Part shown: positions 11,413 through 24,212 of the stretch, piece after piece | Position numbering within the stretch: the stretch's first letter is position 1 | How the letters are laid out: every line of letters starts with the position of its first letter | Assembly: GCA_022113835.1 (NCBI GenBank) | Contig: JAILWY010000001.1 | Location: forward strand, 15,430,501 to 15,494,500 | DNA from: Atopsyche davidsoni | Taxonomy: Eukaryota; Arthropoda; Insecta; Trichoptera; Hydrobiosidae | Direction of reading: 5' to 3' | Length of the DNA: 64,000 bases | Notes under the pieces: generated by a model | What the model saw: the letters and a program-made list of their open reading frames with translations, nothing else | Told to the model about the DNA's origin: nothing | Database searches by the model: none | Made by a program: the position numbers and the translations under genes

Positions 11413-11740
11413 ATATGAAATGATGCAATCAGTCGCCTGTTCGCATGTCCAAAAGTTGGCACGTTACCTTATAAGGTCTATGGAAAAATATGCCATAAAG
11501 ATCGCGTAGATCTCATCGGTGTTGAAGTATAAACTAGGCGCCGTGGTTGGGGTACACTGTTATTAACCGCTTAATAGCGAAATGCTATTAAGTAGTTCAA
11601 TTAATCAAAATTCGACTGCAACATTGGGCTGTGCACTTCTGACCTGGCTCCGTCGGGCTTGCTTCTATTTATAGACATTCGTAAGAAATAATTCTCGATG
11701 GTCGTCACCTTCTCCGCCGGGTTCTGTAGAGCGAGGCCTC

Positions 11741-11758
11741 GCGGGTGACGTCACCCGC
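11741..11758. promoter_or_regulatory. Extended CRE palindrome
   Basis: gcgggtgacgtcacccgc is an 18-bp perfect palindrome centred on TGACGTCA, a strong CREB/ATF-type site by sequence. It lies about 70 bp upstream (minus-strand sense) of a TATAAATA, which in turn is 33 bp from a minus-strand TCAGA initiator-like motif at 11640. Confidence 0.45.
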
Positions 11759-11946
11759 AGCGGAGCCTCTGGCCAGTGGCGGTGGGTGAACGAAACAAAA
11801 CTATTAAATTAAAAAAAAACTGCTACATTCAAAGCAACAAAACGAATCTGTACGTGCCTTTGTAGGTTTTGACAAGCGTTGTTATTAGATTAACAATGTT
11901 GTGCTGCCAACCAGAGCCGTCTTCGGGAACTTTTAGGTTCAAATTT

Positions 11947-11980
11947 CTGACGATGGCTCCATTACCGAAACGTCGGAAAC
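11947..11980 (+). ncRNA. Hammerhead-ribozyme-like motif
   Basis: ctgacga matches the CUGANGA core, ggctccattacc provides a short possible helix II, and gaaacgtcgg matches the 3' core and cleavage-proximal sequence. This is the best-preserved of the family E cores in the window. Confidence 0.5.
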
Positions 11981-12132
11981 TTCGAATCAAAATGCAGCAC
12001 AACACCCAAGAACAATGTATATTGAATCAATCGGATTATGCGGTTTTTTATTTCATTGCATTATTAATTTTAAAATTTATTTTTGATCTATTTCGAAAAA
12101 TCATCAGAAAGTTAAAAACAACGCATTTCTTT

Positions 12133-12505
12133 CTTCTTCAAGTGCCTCTCCTCAGAGGAGGTTGGCGACTATTTCATTGAGTATATACTCATGCTGAACC
12201 TGTGTTCATGGTTTTCTAAGGGGGAAATAGTGTGGTGAGTCCCCGGGTCCGTCTAAACCGCAGTTTTATATTGAAGGGAAAAGTCTGCGTATTGCTGCTG
12301 CCCAATACCATTAGTATATATTTTTTCCTTACGAATCTCTGGTATTTAGATATGAAACTCCTTCTGCAGCAAGCTACAGAAACTATAGCAGGAGCCCTCC
12401 CACATCGATAAGGTACTTCCAGAGCACATCCCTCCACAATCATTACTCCATTACCGATCCTTTACAGAATGGCAGCCATGCGCAAGCTACAGATTGGGGA
12501 GAGCG
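12133..12505 (+). repeat. Dispersed repeat family A, near full-length copy
   Basis: It runs from cttcttcaagtgcctctcct through gaggaggttggcgactattt, accgcagttttatattgaag, tccttctgcagcaag and ccattaccgatcctttac to gagcggggagg. Four long copies in this window share the order of these blocks, which defines a unit of about 370 bp. Confidence 0.8.
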
Positions 12506-12509
12506 GGGA

Positions 12510-14260
12510 GGTAGTAGATATCCTACTAAGAGTTGTTATATTATCTGCTTCTTATCCTCAAAAAAATACTGCGTCCATGTATGTAAATATGTAAATGTAA
12601 ACCAAATATGTAAACTGTTGCTTTAATGAAGCCCGCCACTGGCGGCCCTGAGAGCCATGGCGGCGATTGTTTCCGCGTGTGATTGTTTTCTCGCATTTTC
12701 TACACATTCTTGCAAAAATATGCATCGGTTCACGCAAATCCATTGGCTCAGGAGATTGCTGCAATGCGGTGCAAGGGAAAATGGCACAAACGAATAATTA
12801 AATTTTGTTGTACAGGTATTTTTAAAGTATTGCTGGCCTGGTTTAAAATCCACTTGCAAAAAACTTATACGTACTTTGAAAATTAGTTTTCTTTATTGTA
12901 TTTTAGTAAAATATATTGTAGTCATAATCACTCTATAGTCGGCTTTTTATTTTTAATATATACCATGGTCACGTCATAACCGACCTTTTATTTAAGATAA
13001 GATATTATTAATGTAAGTCATAGTCACTTCGAAGCAAACATTTATTTTATCGTTAATTTTAGTCATACACCACATTTTATTTTACGTAAAATATAGTTGT
13101 TGTTTTAATGCAAATGCAGTCTATGATGCAATTGATGATTGTACAACTGCCCAGTCGAAACGGTTGTAAGATCATAGCATACTAGGCAGACCACAAATTT
13201 CTCCATAAACTCATGGTTTTGGTAGATCTGGTTTTGGCAAAAGAAATATTTCAGGTTTCGCTGAGCACAGCGCATTAATTATTGTTCCTGGTAAAGACAT
13301 TCCTTGATGTCTCGGCTGTAGATCGTTATGAGCCGATTTCAACAGTCGTTTTTTTAAAGACAGATACCATCGTCTACCTCGGATTCTTCCCATATTTTTA
13401 GTACATCCGGTCATCGTTCTCTGCCTATTTGCTTGTATTTATCGTGTACGTTTCCTTGGCACGACAATGCCGAACCCGACTTGCTTGTTCAAAGATATTT
13501 ATAACCGGCGTCTTACATGTTTCTAATATTTTCGTTCTTCCTGTTGGATAAAACCTACCATGACTTTGGCCTCATATCTAATATCACTTAATAAATAGTA
13601 AACCCGAATTTAGATCGAATCTCAGAAGAACAAAAAGCAGCTAAAAAACTATTTAGCGATCACTTTTTTTTCCTATTTCTATTTACCCGCAATGTTGTTT
13701 ACCGAATTTGAGACTTTGTTAATGCCGCTAAAATGTTTAGCTATCTTTATAGTGCGATGGAGGATTATTTAATAAATAGATTTTTTAGGATATCAAGTAT
13801 CTCATATACCTCCCAACAATTGATATTCAATAAAAAGCATGGTTGTCCCAATTAAAATTAGCCATGTTGAACTTATCACAAGGAAATGAGGTCGGTAGCA
13901 AATAGAAAATCCCAAAGGATTCGAGATTATTTATTGTCCACTTGTCTAATTATTTATTTAAAAATATAAACACTGCTTAAAAGATATTTTATACATATAT
14001 TTTTTAAATTTATAAATGTTCAAGAAAGGCTGTTTTATGACATAACTTTCTCTCTTGTTTACTAAAACGTAAGTTATGAAAAATCAAAGTATCAGTTGGA
14101 CCTCGTGAGAATTCAAATAGAGCAGACTTCTCTATCTTCAGTTCATTTCGTTATGTCACTCTTTAACAAGCAATATAGGCATCTTTTAATAGAAGTGATT
14201 ATGACACAAAGAATGGGTCATTTGAGCAGGAGGATCCTGATTCCACGTGACCCGCGACCT
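12510..14260. other. Intergenic stretch, no gene recognised
   Basis: Contains a GC-rich palindrome-like gcccgccactggcggccc near 12630. The minus-strand 67-codon frame at 13211-13414 shows no recognised domain. Otherwise AT-rich. Confidence 0.5.
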
Positions 14261-14261
14261 C

Positions 14262-15240
14262 TTCTGATTCGTATTACCTTGTGGTCTCCTATGAGGCGTC
14301 ATGTAATTCAGTGCGTCGTCTCCCCACACGTAATAGAGTGGATCGCATTTCCACGGCATGACAAATCATAACTCATTTTCTGATTTACTTGCTGATTCCT
14401 GTGTCCTCTCCTGTTCATGATCATCTCCTGATTCTTATTTCCTTGTGGCCTCGTGTTTGTCAGTGCGTCGTCTCCCCACACGCAATAGAGCGGCACAGTT
14501 TTTCTCGACATGATAAATTGTAACTCATTTTCTGATTTACTTGCTGATTCCTGTCGCCTGCTTTGTTAATGATTATTGTGTGGTTTATTCTTCGTCATGC
14601 ATGTGTATCAGTTAACCGTATCTCTACACAATGAGAGTGCATCACTCCACAGGAATTACATCATAAATCATAACTCATCTTTTATAATCTACTGTCGGTT
14701 TCTAGTGACCTCTACTAGTGATGAGCATGTTGACTCGATTCGTATAATATATGCCAGTTTATTTGTATAAATTTTAACATTTGTAACTTACCTTACACGG
14801 CAAGTTATTTAATAGCGAAATCATGAGTTAAATTTCTTATTATTCGTCGATTCGTTTTACGGAAGTTTAATGCAGCAAAAACGCAATCAAATATAAACAC
14901 ATCTTATTAAATCTAGTTGCGTAGGACAGACAAATGGAAGTAGTATGAGAATTACAATTATGTACACGTTTTGAGGATTCCAACCCTTCGGAGGTCCAGA
15001 CTCTCCATTATGAAAAAATTAAAATTTCACGATGAATCGATCGGATATTTCCATGACGGTCTCACTGTGGTGAGATTTTTGCTTGAAAATTTAATCGATT
15101 GTTTATAAATTCGATCATTATACCGACCAACTGCCTCATATTACGCTGCGGTCTCCTGTAAAGCTCGCATGTGTGTCAGTGAGTCGTGTCCCTCCCACGG
15201 GCATTACATCATGGCATAAAACTCAACTTACTCAAGTTTT
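14262..15240. repeat. Degenerate tandem repeat, period about 150 bp
   Basis: cagtgcgtcgtctccccaca occurs at about 14309 and 14461, each followed by cataactcattttctgattt or a near match, then acttgctgattcctgt. A third, weaker unit starts near 14600 and a separated fourth near 15120-15240 (gtgtcagtgagtcgtgtccc). It looks like an old satellite-like expansion. Confidence 0.65.
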
Positions 15241-17890
15241 ATGGTCAACTTGCCGTTGGCCATCTTACGAGCGCCTCAGAGTGCGCCAAAGGACTACGTA
15301 CCTTTTTATAATTCTCCCATGAAGTATAATAAAATTCCCCTCGCTCTTTATAATACTTATGTTCATACAAAATGAACGAAAATTCGTACGGCCGAGAATA
15401 CACTTAGACTCCATTATTTTTTTTTTTACGCTAATGGTCTTGACGTGACATATAACGCAAGACAATTCGTTTCGCCGCACACTTTTTTTGTTTTACAGGT
15501 CTTATCGATTAGCCTTGGGAAAATAAAATAAACTTTTTTTAAATATTTTTTCTCAGGCTGTTATTTATTTGAATAATAACATATCAAGTCGTAAACGGTA
15601 ACAAATGTGAAGAAGCTCGCGTGGAATCGAATAAGTATTTTAACTTTATAAAAACACAACAATGTGTGAACACAGCAGGAATTTTATACAACTGCGGTTT
15701 TATAAATAAAAAAAATTGCCTTACAAGATTCTTTATTGGATATATGAGATATATTACAATACTTCTTACGGCTATGTCTTACAATACGGTATATTTTTAT
15801 TCCCTGATCCTGCGCGCAGGTTATGGGGCTTACAATGGTGTGTCTTAGGTGATAGCGTACATGATTTTTTTGTTTTGGAAAAATATGTGTGACAAACTTG
15901 TTTAGCATGAATTTATATAAAAAGAATAAATAAATAAGTATTAAAACTTGTTAACAAGGGGGGACAAGGACAGTGAACAGAAGGGTAAACTTAGTTTTTT
16001 TAGTGATTTTATATATAATAATTCAAGATATCCTAGTTATTATAAAGCAACAGTAGCCTTTGCAGTAGTTATGCGGTTTTACAATCATAGCATAATATTT
16101 ATACCGATAATTTATAATATAACGTGACGATAGCGTTTCTGTGCCACGTGGGGTCGAGCTTCCGACGGTTTTACTGCGGTCTTAAGATTCGAGTCTCGAT
16201 GCAGGGTTTGTTTTTTTATTCTGCTTTTTATCGTTTTATGGCCTATTTTGGATTTACGTTTATTTTATAGGGCGATTAGCTTTGATTGCTCTCTGATGTT
16301 AACGGTTACGTACGCCAGTGTAAACATCATATAGATTAATCATATATTTAAGAATAGCTGCTTCTACCATATTTTTATACGAAAGAAGCAATAAACTTTT
16401 AATATTTGAACTTTTTTTTTTCATAGAGGATTGTGCGCTTGCATATATTGCATTTTTACCTTGGTTTGGTGGTATCTGTAACATTAACTTACAGTAAGGA
16501 CCACGCAGACTGGTTTAATCTATATTATCCCATACATATACAAATAAATATTAATAGCCCAATAATTAGGAAAATACGACAATTATTTTATTGTAACCGC
16601 ATTTGGCTTTCAAGGGCTTCACGAGGCACATATACAGTAAGATTTTTTTTGTTTATTTTAGAAGTCAAAATAATGGCTGGACTCTGAATCAATATAGAAA
16701 CCGTCGCTGTCTTGTGAAAAGAATTCGTGCGAGTGTAATACGTCTATTATAATGCCACAATGGTCCTCTCTCTGCATGTTAACGGGACAAAAGCCAGGCG
16801 AATATCATAAGTGAAAATGATTGTGTGTGGTATTATCTCATCCGTGTGTTCTCCAGCCTCTGTATTATATTCCCATTATATCCGAGACTGGCTGATATCC
16901 TGCTCGGTGCATGGCATCGCCATCTTATTTCTAAAATTTCTCAGCCCGACTCTCCATATGTACCTCCAAATACACCAAAGAATCTAAACCTCTTTCAGAC
17001 ATTTTACTACGTTATTTTTTGATAAACTCAGTATTTAAATTCTGTATTAAAATAATAATTTCTGTGGTTTAATATTCGAGAGAAGATGGATGTGAAAATG
17101 AAAAGACCCATTAGTGTGTAGCAACTGCATTTCATAAAATAAAAAGATGTATTGATGAAATTTTGTGATCATCCGAATTGCGATTTTATGTGGGACTTAG
17201 ATTACAACAATACATTATAATTCCTTACATATAATGATGGTGATTATCAATGTGGGTATCTCTTGCATTGAAAAAATTAACATATTCTGTGCGCAATTTA
17301 CGAGCAGTTAGTGAATGTTTCTAAGTGTGGGTAGAGAAGAATGTGTAAGTGTTTATTAATATTTCCAAAAGCTTTTTAATAATTGTTAAATATTAAGACA
17401 TATTTATATTTAAATTGGAGTAGACACATTTGTTAATAAAGGCAAGGTTGGAATACAGATAAACCTAACATGTTACGATTAAATAGGGTGTTGATTTTAA
17501 CACGTTGAATTATTCCGAGTATTTTTTTTATGATTTTTGAATGTTTGCACCACGCTTCTAAAAAATATGCGAGCAAAAATTTTTCGCATCAAAAGCTTAA
17601 AAAATATAGGTAGGCTCGACTATGCACGCAACGTGTGAATATCTCTTTATAATGCCTGAAGTACCTCCTTTACGGGCCAATTAAATCAAATACCGAGTTA
17701 GAGCAATTATTATACATTAGACGCGCTTGTCAGAGCTGACCGTTCCTACCGCAATTTGGCTGTCAATAGTAAAGCTGCTGTCGGAAGTGGAAAGTGAAGC
17801 AAATCGATCGAGGTACAGCCTCGAGAAGAAATAAACACTAAACTAGCATCAGGATATATTAACCTGCCTATCGTACTCATATCATATAAA
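15241..17890. other. Intergenic stretch, no gene recognised
   Basis: AT-rich. A weak tRNA-like box (gattcgagtctcgatgcagg near 16187) hints at another SINE fragment. The short frames present have no recognised motif. Confidence 0.45.
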
Positions 17891-17950
17891 CAATGCCTCT
17901 CCTCAGAGGACGTTGGTGACCATCTCACAGAACACATATTTATCCTGGGC
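17890..17950 (+). repeat. Family A fragment
   Basis: atgcctctcctcagaggacg then ttggtgaccatctcacagaa matches the 5' part of family A only. Confidence 0.6.
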
Positions 17951-18875
17951 CGGTCTTATTAGTTCGACTATTCTCTCACTCCCTTACTTATATATATATT
18001 TTTTATTTTTCCAGGGCCAAAAGCGACGTCAGCAGCTTCTTAGTAAGTGATCAACTTTTACATTATGAAATAATTACCAATAAAAAATGTGAATCAGATA
18101 AGGATACAAATAAAAAGAAAATTATGATGAGGCGTACGTCATGATTGCTAGCGTTATCCATATTTGGAGTAAAACAGGCATTCCGCCGCCTCATTAGCAC
18201 TGCCGTATGGAAAGACACCTGCTTGTCAAGGTGAGAGCCAACCCTGGCCATCAGTCGGCACCTATCAATCATCAGACATCGATTTTGAAGCGAACATCTC
18301 AAGTCGTATAAAGGCTCTGCAGTTTTTATCGTTATTTATAATAAATAGCTCGGCCACACTCTCGCCAAATTTACTGGAGATAACCTGAAAGTATGAACCA
18401 TGCCTTCGTCTGGTCTCGATATGATTTGTTCAAATATTAGTCGCAGAAAAAAATGTGTCTTCTGTCTCCAACCATTTATTGAATAATAAAAAATAAACAA
18501 TTTAAATAAAATATAAGAAGTGGCTTTTATAACAAGAAACCTTGTGGAATTTTTAAGGTTGTCGTACGTTATTCTATCATTAAAGTTATTTTTTTATCAA
18601 TTATCTTCCAACAAATAAAAACTCTATAAAATCCATTAAATTAATGTGGTTATCAAGATCAGAGCTTGATTACAAGTAGAGGGCGTATCCGGCTTGCGGA
18701 CTGAGGTTTCCCATAAGGGTCATGTGTCATTGTAAAATTAAAAGCACATTTCATATTGTAATAAAATTAAAAATATATTTTAATGATCTTAGTTTATTGG
18801 TCTCATGTTTACGCAGTCAATAATCTCTTCAGGTTACAAGGTCTTGATGAGTAAACGGATTACATCAGGCGTTCT

Positions 18876-18945
18876 ACACACACTGCAATACAACCGACAA
18901 CTGAACGGTAATAAGCCAATAGGGTCCTCTTGTTCTTAAATAGTT
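18876..18945 (+). repeat. Family D fragment
   Basis: acacacactgcaatacaacc then gacaactgaacgg...gccaatagggtcctctt aligns with the family D units at 40155-40347. Confidence 0.55.
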
Positions 18946-19107
18946 TCAACGAATTAAACAACGCAAAAGAAGACGCTATCGACTTTGGACAAAGGACAAG
19001 ACTACGATAGTTAACATGTATCATTAATAAATCAAGGGTATTTCTCGTTAAATAAACTCGTAGGTTTCGGGATACATTGTTATTCGATGATTTTGGATGT
19101 TCTGGTG

Positions 19108-19176
19108 TGTTAAGATAAACCCGTACAGGGACCGAAACGTCGACATACAAAAAAAAAAAAAAAAAAAAAAAAAAAA
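19108..19176 (+). mobile_element. Family E-like 3' end followed by poly(A)
   Basis: cccgtacagggaccgaaacg then tcgacatac (19120-19148) matches the family E hammerhead-like core. It is followed at once by 28 consecutive A residues (19149-19176), as expected for a retrotransposed RNA end. Confidence 0.5.
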
Positions 19177-19179
19177 CAC

Positions 19180-20640
19180 CATGCAACCTAAAATGTTAAA
19201 AATCGTCGTTACAAATTTCAAATATATTTGGATCCAAAATTGTCAGCTGTCCCAAAACATTTTCAAAATGCTATTGGATTTTATAATTCTTAAATAAAAA
19301 ATACGTAAAATTATACTCTGTATATGATTTATTTACGTTCCTAATGTATCGAGTGTTGCCAGACCAATCAGGTGGCCTTTACAAAAGAATCAAGTCGTAC
19401 AAAAGAAACATTCGTGTGATTGCAGCCCGTGGGGTTATTCACACATCACGACTTTGCCCAAACGGTCATCGTCCGGTCAGGATTAGACAGCGTGTGACGT
19501 GCGCCAACCTTCATCCCGGCTAATCAACCACGACTTAATTCAGCATAATTGGTACTAACGAATCTTGAATAGATCACAGCAACACACATACAACACAAAA
19601 AACTAAGTAATTCCCAAAAACTGTGTTTTATGTACACAGTTCACTTTTGAAGACAAAGAACTAAGCCTATATATATATTTATGTTCGTAAGTTTTGGAAG
19701 CCGTTTTAATGAGTTGATTTGGTTTCTTGTTCAACACTGAAGAAAAAAAGAATCATTTGTATATTTTCTATCACAGTTTAGTGATATAACCGCATTCTAC
19801 TATTTAACCCTATCACACCAAGAATATTAACCGTTATTCCCATGTGTGAAACAAGCGTTCCCAGGCCAATTTGTGTTTATTTATTTCTCAACGTTTTCTA
19901 ACTGAAACATTGTTTTATCACGAAGATTGCTAGTTTTAACTGTCAACTTTTAAATATTGGATTGTTACCCAAATTAATATTGTTAGATTAAATTTGAGTA
20001 TATGTATCATTCAACATCGCCCAAAACTTTAGTTATAAGTCACGATCGAAAGTTGGCAGAATTAAACGCCGATATAAATGAAACAATCCTCAAAGTTTTT
20101 GGATGAATTTATACTCAAAATCCAAATGAGTTTAATGAGAAATAAAACCATAGATGAATTCTTCGTTTTATACTTTGGAAAGATCATTACAAGTGTATGA
20201 ATAAACTTTTGATTGACTTTAATAGAAAATTGAAAAGTTTTCAATTTTATATTTTGTTCAAACTGTCGATTGAATCTCTAAAATAATTATTTTTATAATA
20301 AATGGATTTTAGCATTGCAACATGATATTAATAAAATGTAAATTGAATACAAATTCCATAATGATTAATTATACTATCTATATTTTATCGCGTACACTCG
20401 TAGTGGTACGCTGAATTATGTGTACAGGCTTCATTTATGACTATCATTATTTTTATTACTAGCTTGAAAAAGTTCTATTATACATGCAATGTACATGAGA
20501 AATCAATCATCATCACACGTAGACACCAATTCACAGGACAAACAACGTGGGTTCATAAAAGATTTCAAAAGCTTATTGCATATTTGTATAGAAGCGCCGT
20601 GAAAGCACTGCCGCTTCGGGAATCAGCACGAGTCTCCAGG
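19180..20640. other. Intergenic stretch, no gene recognised
   Basis: AT-rich. A less AT-rich patch at 19440-19560 shows no coding signal. Confidence 0.5.
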
Positions 20641-20648
20641 CTCTAGTC

Positions 20649-20889
20649 CAGGGGAAGGCAACCTTTTTATATCTACAGCCTATTTAATTATTTTTTTTCT
20701 ACTGCCGAACAGTTATCTACTTTAGCGCAACTGAAAATGCTCTTAATTTTTTAATGGATGTTTTCCGGTTTGTTTATATATGGCAGCCTTTGAACATAGC
20801 CAGCTTCAGGATCGGACAAAACCCCGGCCGCCTACTATGAAAGCTTGAACAGTCCGCTAGGGAGGTAGGAAGCGGGTTGGCCACCTCTG
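20649..20889. mobile_element. Small hAT-type non-autonomous element
   Basis: Ends caggggaaggcaacc and ggttggccacctctg are imperfect hAT-type inverted repeats around 241 bp of non-coding sequence. The flanking 8-mers ctctagtc (20641-20648) and ctctggcc (20890-20897) agree at six of eight positions, consistent with an aged target duplication. Confidence 0.7.
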
Positions 20890-20985
20890 CTCTGGCCACT
20901 GCGTCGTAGAGTACAGGCTGGCATGAGATAGTAGATTGTTGCTGGCCTGCTTTGGATTCCAGGCACGCGGGGTCCTCCGCCATTG

Positions 20986-21048
20986 CACTCCCTCCTCACT
21001 CTCCTCCTCACTCCCTCCTCACTCTCCTCCGTCGTCCGCCTCTCTTCT
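20986..21048. repeat. Pyrimidine tract of CTCCTCACTC-like units
   Basis: Repeated ctcctcactc/ctccctcctcactc units give a nearly pure homopyrimidine strand of about 60 nt, able in principle to adopt triplex structure. Confidence 0.85.
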
Positions 21049-21720
21049 GAGATTGAAAAACTTACCGGACCGTTTTATTTACATTGACTCACTGCAAACT
21101 CCATTCGATATTACTAGATTATTTATTTTTTGTTTTTGCAACGAGAATATCAATGAGACCTGAAAGGCAAATCGTTTCCTTTGGAAAAAAATAAAACCGT
21201 ATGTATAAATAAAATAGTATATTCAATGAACCCTAAAGCGCGGTGTAACCCAATGCGTTTTTACCGAACCCATAATGAAGGATGCAATTGTTTAGGCACA
21301 GGTGAATATGCTGAATTTCAAACAATTTTCTGCAGTAAAACAATAATTAAGTCTTATCAATTTGGCCAGACAAATCTCTAAAACAAATTTTTTCAAAATA
21401 GAGAACATTTTAATGAACAAAAAAAACCACCCTGTATAGGCTCTTAGGCGACAGTCACAAAACCTGTTTTGAGCCGTTTTTACAAATATATATCCCCCGA
21501 GACATGAAAGTTCATTGCCATTTCAGGAGACCGACCTGACTGTAACCAACACATAAAAAAATGCTTGCAACATCCCAATGATATTTACAGCAATAATGCG
21601 TAAAAAAAACCGCTAAGAATATGCAGTTTATCTTTTTAAAAAATCTGACCATGGTCAGATGCATTACAGAGTGGAGTGCGATTCGTAAGATGGTACCGCG
21701 GAAGGCTGCTCCGCCAGGGC

Positions 21721-21820
21721 CTTGGGGGGCCTCTGAGGGCCTCGGTTGGCCTCGGGGGGGCTCTGGGGGCCTCAGTTGGCCTCGGTTGGCCTCGGGGGGC
21801 CTTTTGGGGCTCCTCGGAGC
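21721..21820. repeat. G-rich minisatellite with exact 10-bp period
   Basis: Ten consecutive decamers of consensus ctcgg(t/g)(t/g)ggc follow one another without a length change. Several hold runs of five to seven G, so G-quadruplex formation is plausible. All three plus frames stay open through it, which explains the overlapping open frames here. There is no evidence that it is translated. Confidence 0.9.
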
Positions 21821-22006
21821 GGCCTGGCATTCCGGGCTCTCGGGGTTTTAGTTTTTTTTTATCCTCGGGCAGAAGGAAGGGTCCGTCCCTCCTCCCCCTG
21901 CCTATTGTTATATTCAGATTTCTTCAATAGACGAAAGCGGCATTCTACAGCGTGTATCGGATGTCTCGGTGTCATACGAAAGGGGAGACACGAATTTTTT
22001 TTCTAG

Positions 22007-23450
22007 TAACATTTTATGAATCTCCATATTTATATTTTGTATAATTTAAAACATAACAATGCGAAGATATTAACATATTTTTTGTGGTTATTTCATTACA
22101 CCGTATATAGCTTCATTCCAAAACCAACGTTACCGCAATACTTATGATTCATTTTATATCTTCTGGAATGACAAGTATTTGGAAATTACTCACGTGTTTG
22201 TTTTTAATTGACACGTCTAGACTCCAAACCGCAAGTAATTTATAGTTTTATGGAGATCATGAATGACCGCCGGTTACATGAGCGAGCTGCCTTGCGGTTA
22301 CTTACTAAATGATTCTCTATAAATCTATATTATTTTTATTCGACCACTTTTATTAGCGAAATGGTACCTACCACTACTATAAATAGTCTACGTCTCAGCT
22401 TACTGTAATCCAATACTATCTATATGTAAAACAATTAGTAAAATAAGTTCACAATTGTAAAACAGTATCGCACGATAAATTTAAAACGACTAGTGATATT
22501 TATAATAATTAATTAAAATAGCTGCAAAAATGACTTATTGGATATGAAAAATCATGTACATATTCACATGTGTGCGTTTGCATAAATTTAGATTTAAAAA
22601 ATGTACATAAAACTTGAATTTATATATTTAATATTAAATTTTATTTTACGATAAACAATGACTTATTTTTTGTAAAACTGCATGTAAAACATTTCTTGTA
22701 ACATATACAATATATAAAGCAAAGTGTACTGATTGCATGAAATATGAATGAGAAGTCATACTATCATTTCGGATCCCGTTATCATCATCTTCACTTTGAA
22801 TTCATCGGTTGAGACACTTAAAGGTCCTTTATGGACTTGCATCAATGACTAGATAATTCATGGTGACCGTGAACTGTATTTGTCGTAATATTATTCAAGT
22901 CATGCTTTTAATTGCTTTTAGACTTATGTCATAAAGCACTTGAGGTTTAATTGCTTTTTGACTTGCGTCATAAAACACTAGAAGCGTATACTTGAGGCCT
23001 ATAAAATAAATACTCCGCTACTTACGTGTATGCCTTGACTTAAATATCTGATCACTGTATAAATAATGCCTTCAAATAATTATATTGATTGCATTTTTAC
23101 ACATACAACCTTATTGTGTTAACAATATGAAAAAAATGTACTTTACGTATGTACTTAAGTACTTTATTTATATTCAATGAATGAGATACTTGCTCTTATA
23201 TTTTGAACTCATAGCCCGACTGCTGGAAAATTATTTATATTAATGGTTGTGGTCCATTCATTTGTTTATTTAAGGCAAAATTGAAGATATTAGAATATAT
23301 AAATATACTATAGTAAAAGAATGAAGAAAAAAAAACATGTGCAAACAGGTAGTCTAAATATTTTTACAGCCTCTTTCCAGTAGTTCTGCGAAGGGTCGTT
23401 AGATATTCTGACCCGCCTGTAACTTCAGCGGGAGGGCGATTTATGAGAAC
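22007..23450. other. Intergenic stretch with a two-copy short repeat
   Basis: AT-rich with no gene. A unit of about 44 bp (ttaattgcttttagacttat, then gtcataaagcact) is repeated twice between about 22909 and 22985. Confidence 0.5.
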
Positions 23451-23650
23451 CCTCGCTATTACCATCTTATTATTTTTCATGTCCAGCCTAATGCCGTGTA
23501 ACCAGGTAACACACCCCGGGGGTGAGATTGAAGGTTATCGCGCAAGCTTATATAAAACCTCTGACCCGACTACGAAGAGCGTCCTTTCAGTTTACTAGCC
23601 GGCAGAAAATTTGAAACCTTCACTTGCAAGCTTAAAACGGGTATCATCGC
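23450..23650 (-). mobile_element. Inverted copy of the tRNA-Thr-type SINE body
   Basis: The minus strand has gtcagaggttttatataagc, tcacccccggggtgtgttac, ttacacggcattaggctgga and catgaaaaataata in the same order as the SINE at 9547-9745. A decayed B-box-like gtttcaaatttt lies upstream. Confidence 0.65.
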
Positions 23651-24212
23651 TTCTCTTGAAAACCTAGTATTTTTTGCATATTTATTTTACTTGACAGCTT
23701 TACTCAAGACTTGGATAGCAAATAATCAAAATATATTTACTTTGCGACGTCAAGAATCGTGAATTTAAAACATTCCACTTTATCATTTAGTAGCGAGAAA
23801 TGTGACTAAAGATTTTAAGTCCACCCTTGTTTTTTTAAATATGTAAATAAACATCTACAATAATGCCTCGGTCATAACAACAAGATCTGAATAATTTAGA
23901 ATGATCGAATGTGTTGTGTAGATAATTGTACGAGTCATGTTTACATCAGCAGTTACGCTGCAGGTCCGTACTCGTATAATAAATAATTTTTTTAGAGGAA
24001 ACTCCGCCGCCATCGGATATATAATAATTTTGTAATTGCCGCGCTCATGGCATTATAATTGGAGCCCATTGTCCTCGCCACTGCTGCTGGCGATGATGAT
24101 GACCACTGTCACAATTTTGGTCGTAAACTACAGCACATCCGGTCCGGGCCTGACCAGCTGGGCAGCTCTCTGAAACGCCACTGGCGATTTTGTTTTCTTT
24201 TTCTGGTGTATT

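Larger units (their letters stand above)
11358..12012. mobile_element. Family E unit with inverted hammerhead-like ends (Penelope-like)
   Basis: The unit opens with ttcttgggt at 11358 and closes with acccaagaa at 12012. Next to each end is a ccgaaacgtcgga core pointing outward: minus strand at 11372-11412 and plus strand at 11947-11980. The plus core reads ctgacgatggctccattacc then gaaacgtcgg, which fits CUGANGA, helix II and GAAAC of a minimal type I hammerhead. Such motifs are known from Penelope-like retroelements. No reverse transcriptase frame is present. The interior carries a GC-rich block with a CRE palindrome (11746-11753) and a minus-strand TATAAATA (11666-11673). Confidence 0.55.

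Noticed and set aside
13211..13414. Possible transposon protein fragment on the minus strand
   Set aside because: A basic-rich sequence with no signature that could be tied to a transposase or reverse transcriptase family.
21621..22006. Gly/Pro-rich protein from overlapping frames
   Set aside because: The frames exist only because the 10-bp G-rich unit lacks stop codons; there is no codon bias or splice context.
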